Source: an uncultured Cohaesibacter sp. (GTDB taxonomy: Bacteria > Pseudomonadota > Alphaproteobacteria > Rhizobiales > Cohaesibacteraceae). From it: DNA of 64,000 nt. The DNA lies in NCBI RefSeq assembly GCF_963666525.1, contig NZ_OY762905.1, forward strand, positions 930,001 through 994,000, written 5' to 3'. The notes under the pieces were generated by a model, which was not told the origin of the DNA, ran no database searches, and saw only the letters and a program-made list of their open reading frames with translations. The position numbers and the translations under genes were made by a program. Shown one piece after another: positions 62,224 through 64,000 of the stretch (within the stretch, counting starts at the first letter, position 1; each line of letters opens with the position of its first letter).

Positions 62224-63360
62224 TCAGTTCCCCGCTTTCTTGCTAAGTTCATTGAGGGGCAGATAAGGCACGACACCCGTGTCGCCGCCTGCCTTGCCGT
62301 CAAGAATGATCTTGTCCGATTTACCCAAAACCCGTTCCATTGTTTCCAGATAGAGCCGTTTGCGCGTGATGACAGGTGCCTTTTCATATTCGCCGAGAAT
62401 CTGAGAGAAGCGCTGCGCCTGACCGTTGGCGTCAGCCACGGTCTGTTCACGATAGGCGTTGGCCGCTTCCAGAATTTTGGCAGCCTGACCTTCAGCCTCA
62501 GGCACAACCTTGTTGGCATAGGCCTGCGCTTCGTTCTGCATGCGCACCTTGTCCGCCTTGGCGGTCTGCACATCGCGGAAGGCATCGATAACTTCTGCCG
62601 GCGGTTCAACGCCCTGCAACTGGACCTGAATGATGTTGATGCCGGCGTTATACTTGTCGAGCATCTTCTGGGTCAGCTCACGCGCTGCCAACTGGATGGC
62701 CACACGGTCGCCGGTCTGCACTTCGTCCATGGTATTGCGACCGACGATTTCACGCATGGCCGATTCCACGACCTGCTTGACCGCGATTTCAGGATTGTCG
62801 ACGTTGAACAGATAGGACTGCGGATCCTTGATGTTCCACTGCACCTTGAAGACCACATCGATGATGTTTTCGTCACCGGTCAGCATCAGGCTTTCTTCAG
62901 GCACATGCTGGCTGCGGATCGAGCCGGAGCGGTTGGAGAATTCCTTGGTCCCGATGGTCACATCACGGATCTGGTCAACGTTGACCGTCTCGGCGCGACC
63001 GATCGGATAGGGAAGATTGTAGTTCAGACCGGATGTGGACACGGCGACAGGCTGCCCCAGAACCAGCTCGACACCCAGTTCACCTTCCTTGACGGTATAG
63101 AAGCCGGTTGCCATCCAGATGGCCAGTGCGCCAAGTGCCAGAAGCCCTGCACCCTTCAGCCCGAGTGAGCCGCCACCAGTGCCGCCACCGCCGGGAAAAG
63201 CTTTCTTGAGACGTTCCTGTCCCCTGCGGATCATTTCCTCTAGATCTGGCGGATTGGGTCCTGAATTCTGAGGGCCTTGCCCCCATGGACCGCCATTGCG
63301 ACCACCGCCGCCGCCCCCCCAAGGGCCACCGTTACCACCATTCTGATTGTTCCAAGGCAT
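62224..63360 (-). CDS. hflK: HflK protein, FtsH protease modulator
   Basis: Partner of HflC in the FtsH-regulating membrane complex. The 378-residue product has a Gly/Asn/Trp-rich cytoplasmic tail (about 1-60), a membrane helix (about 75-95) and the SPFH domain (about 95-270) with VKEGELGVELVLGQP, followed by a helical region containing QAYANKVVPEAEGQAAKILE. The ATG at 63360 follows AAGGATTG. It is the first gene of the hflK-hflC-DUF2065-degP group. Confidence 0.95.
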   Translation of the reverse strand: MPWNNQNGGNGGPWGGGGGGRNGGPWGQGPQNSGPNPPDLEEMIRRGQERLKKAFPGGGGTGGGSLGLKGAGLLALGALAIWMATGFYTVKEGELGVELVLGQPVAVSTSGLNYNLPYPIGRAETVNVDQIRDVTIGTKEFSNRSGSIRSQHVPEESLMLTGDENIIDVVFKVQWNIKDPQSYLFNVDNPEIAVKQVVESAMREIVGRNTMDEVQTGDRVAIQLAARELTQKMLDKYNAGINIIQVQLQGVEPPAEVIDAFRDVQTAKADKVRMQNEAQAYANKVVPEAEGQAAKILEAANAYREQTVADANGQAQRFSQILGEYEKAPVITRKRLYLETMERVLGKSDKIILDGKAGGDTGVVPYLPLNELSKKAGN

Positions 63361-63807
63361 AATCAATCCTTACGTTAGGAACCCGTTATCTGTCATTCAA
63401 CCATCCCTCTGCCGGGCAGAGCGCACCCTAGGACAGAAAAGTTGACTATTTTTAAAGTCTTGGCGCGTTTCCACACCTGTCCGCAACGATGAAGCCAACC
63501 CATTGCTCGACAAGTCTGAAACGGCTCCTCGCCTGACTATCTTATAAGGGACGAACGGACGAGGTTGCAAACGCGACTTTTGAGACAAGGTGGGTTCCCT
63601 TGACCACAAAATCAAGACCAAACTGGACTTTTGGATACAAGGCGCGACATTCGCACCGGCTTTCCACCTTCGAAAGCTGCAAGACCCTTGTCAATTCAGC
63701 GAAATCCCGGCGTTCAACGAGCAAAATCGACTTGATGACACCCGACGCCATGGGCATGACGCCCCCATAACATTGCCATGACAATCCCGTGAACGACCTT
63801 GGAAGGG
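63361..63807. other. Intergenic region folA / hflK
   Basis: This 447-base gap must hold the hflK promoter on the minus strand and the folA 3' end signals. Short open frames on both strands have no recognisable similarity or codon pattern, and no clear terminator or promoter was seen. Confidence 0.35.
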
Positions 63808-64000
63808 CTATGCCGGGGCTGCCTTGCGTTCATAGACCACAAATGTCATCGCTGCGCTGTCATTCTGGTTCTGGATCTTTGGTGCGCGTGAGACCTCCTG
63901 CCAGACCTCGGGATCAATGACAGGCAGGAATGTATCCCCTTCCGGCGCAGCATGTACATGGGTGACATAAAGGCGTTCAGCGCGAGACCACAGGGCATTG
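63808..64000 (-). CDS. folA: Dihydrofolate reductase, C-terminal part
   Basis: The last 63 codons of a gene that runs off the right edge of the window, ending with TAG at 63810-63808. The translation contains ERLYVTHVHAAPEGDTFLP and TFVVYERK at the end, matching the C-terminal beta strands of dihydrofolate reductase, which reduces dihydrofolate to tetrahydrofolate. In related genomes thyA-folA precedes hflKC in this orientation, which fits. The N-terminal two thirds are not in the window. Confidence 0.85.
   Translation of the reverse strand, partial: NALWSRAERLYVTHVHAAPEGDTFLPVIDPEVWQEVSRAPKIQNQNDSAAMTFVVYERKAAPA

Noticed and set aside
63542..63784. 80-codon open frame between folA and hflK
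   Set aside because: No similarity, no ribosome-binding site and irregular composition; more likely non-coding promoter DNA.

Overview
The window comes from an alphaproteobacterium, most probably a marine member of the Hyphomicrobiales (Rhizobiales). The evidence is an alphaproteobacterial flagellar regulatory set (FliX, FlbT, FlaF, the FlgJ-type rod-binding protein, MotE), DNA sites matching CtrA (TTAA-N7-TTAA) and sigma-54 (GG-N10-GC) next to flagellar genes, a Growth Pole Ring (GPR)-like giant coiled-coil protein, a PlcP/Agt-type lipid-remodelling gene pair, and the order folA-hflK-hflC-DUF2065-degP beside serB, miaA and ilvBH. The genus cannot be fixed from sequence alone; Cohaesibacter/Roseibium-like bacteria are a guess. 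No rRNA, tRNA, CRISPR array, insertion sequence or prophage was seen; the window looks like core chromosome.

Region 1 (1-20.8 kb) is a flagellar cluster: fliL-fliM-DUF6468-motE on the minus strand; flgF-flgG-flgA-flgH on plus; dksA and fliX on minus, diverging from flgI-flgJ-like-flgN-like on plus; a small unknown protein; two closely related flagellin genes; flbT-flaF; then flgE-flgK-flgL on minus. The fliX/flgI intergenic region has a perfect CtrA-type site and a near-consensus sigma-54 promoter, which matches the cell-cycle flagellar hierarchy known in Caulobacter. Similar sites sit upstream of flgF and flgE.

Region 2 (21-36.7 kb) has a SixA-like phosphatase, ycjX-ycjF, an MFS transporter, a methyltransferase, an adrenodoxin-type ferredoxin, a lone Hpt phosphotransfer protein diverging from the 1,863-residue GPR-like protein built from 22-residue helical repeats, a CheZ-family protein with three FliM-like motifs in an acidic tail, and a second MFS gene with an apparent one-base frameshift near its start.

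Region 3 (36.8-51 kb) has an Mla-type lipid ABC transporter (STAS-MlaE, MlaF, MlaD, auxiliary lipoprotein), the agt-plcP pair on the other strand, two divergent DMT-family transporters, a DUF123 protein, a MOSC protein, leuA preceded by a leucine-rich leader peptide, and a chemoreceptor.

Region 4 (50.6-64 kb) is mainly metabolism and envelope quality control on minus: an Asp/Glu-racemase-like protein, PhzF-like protein, ilvC, pdxJ, ilvH, ilvB with a classical leader peptide and attenuator, miaA, then serB (plus), and degP, DUF2065, hflC, hflK and the 3' end of folA. Together leuA, ilvC, ilvH and ilvB cover most of branched-chain amino acid synthesis, and both leuA and ilvB appear to be controlled by ribosome-mediated attenuation through short leader peptides not previously listed as genes here.
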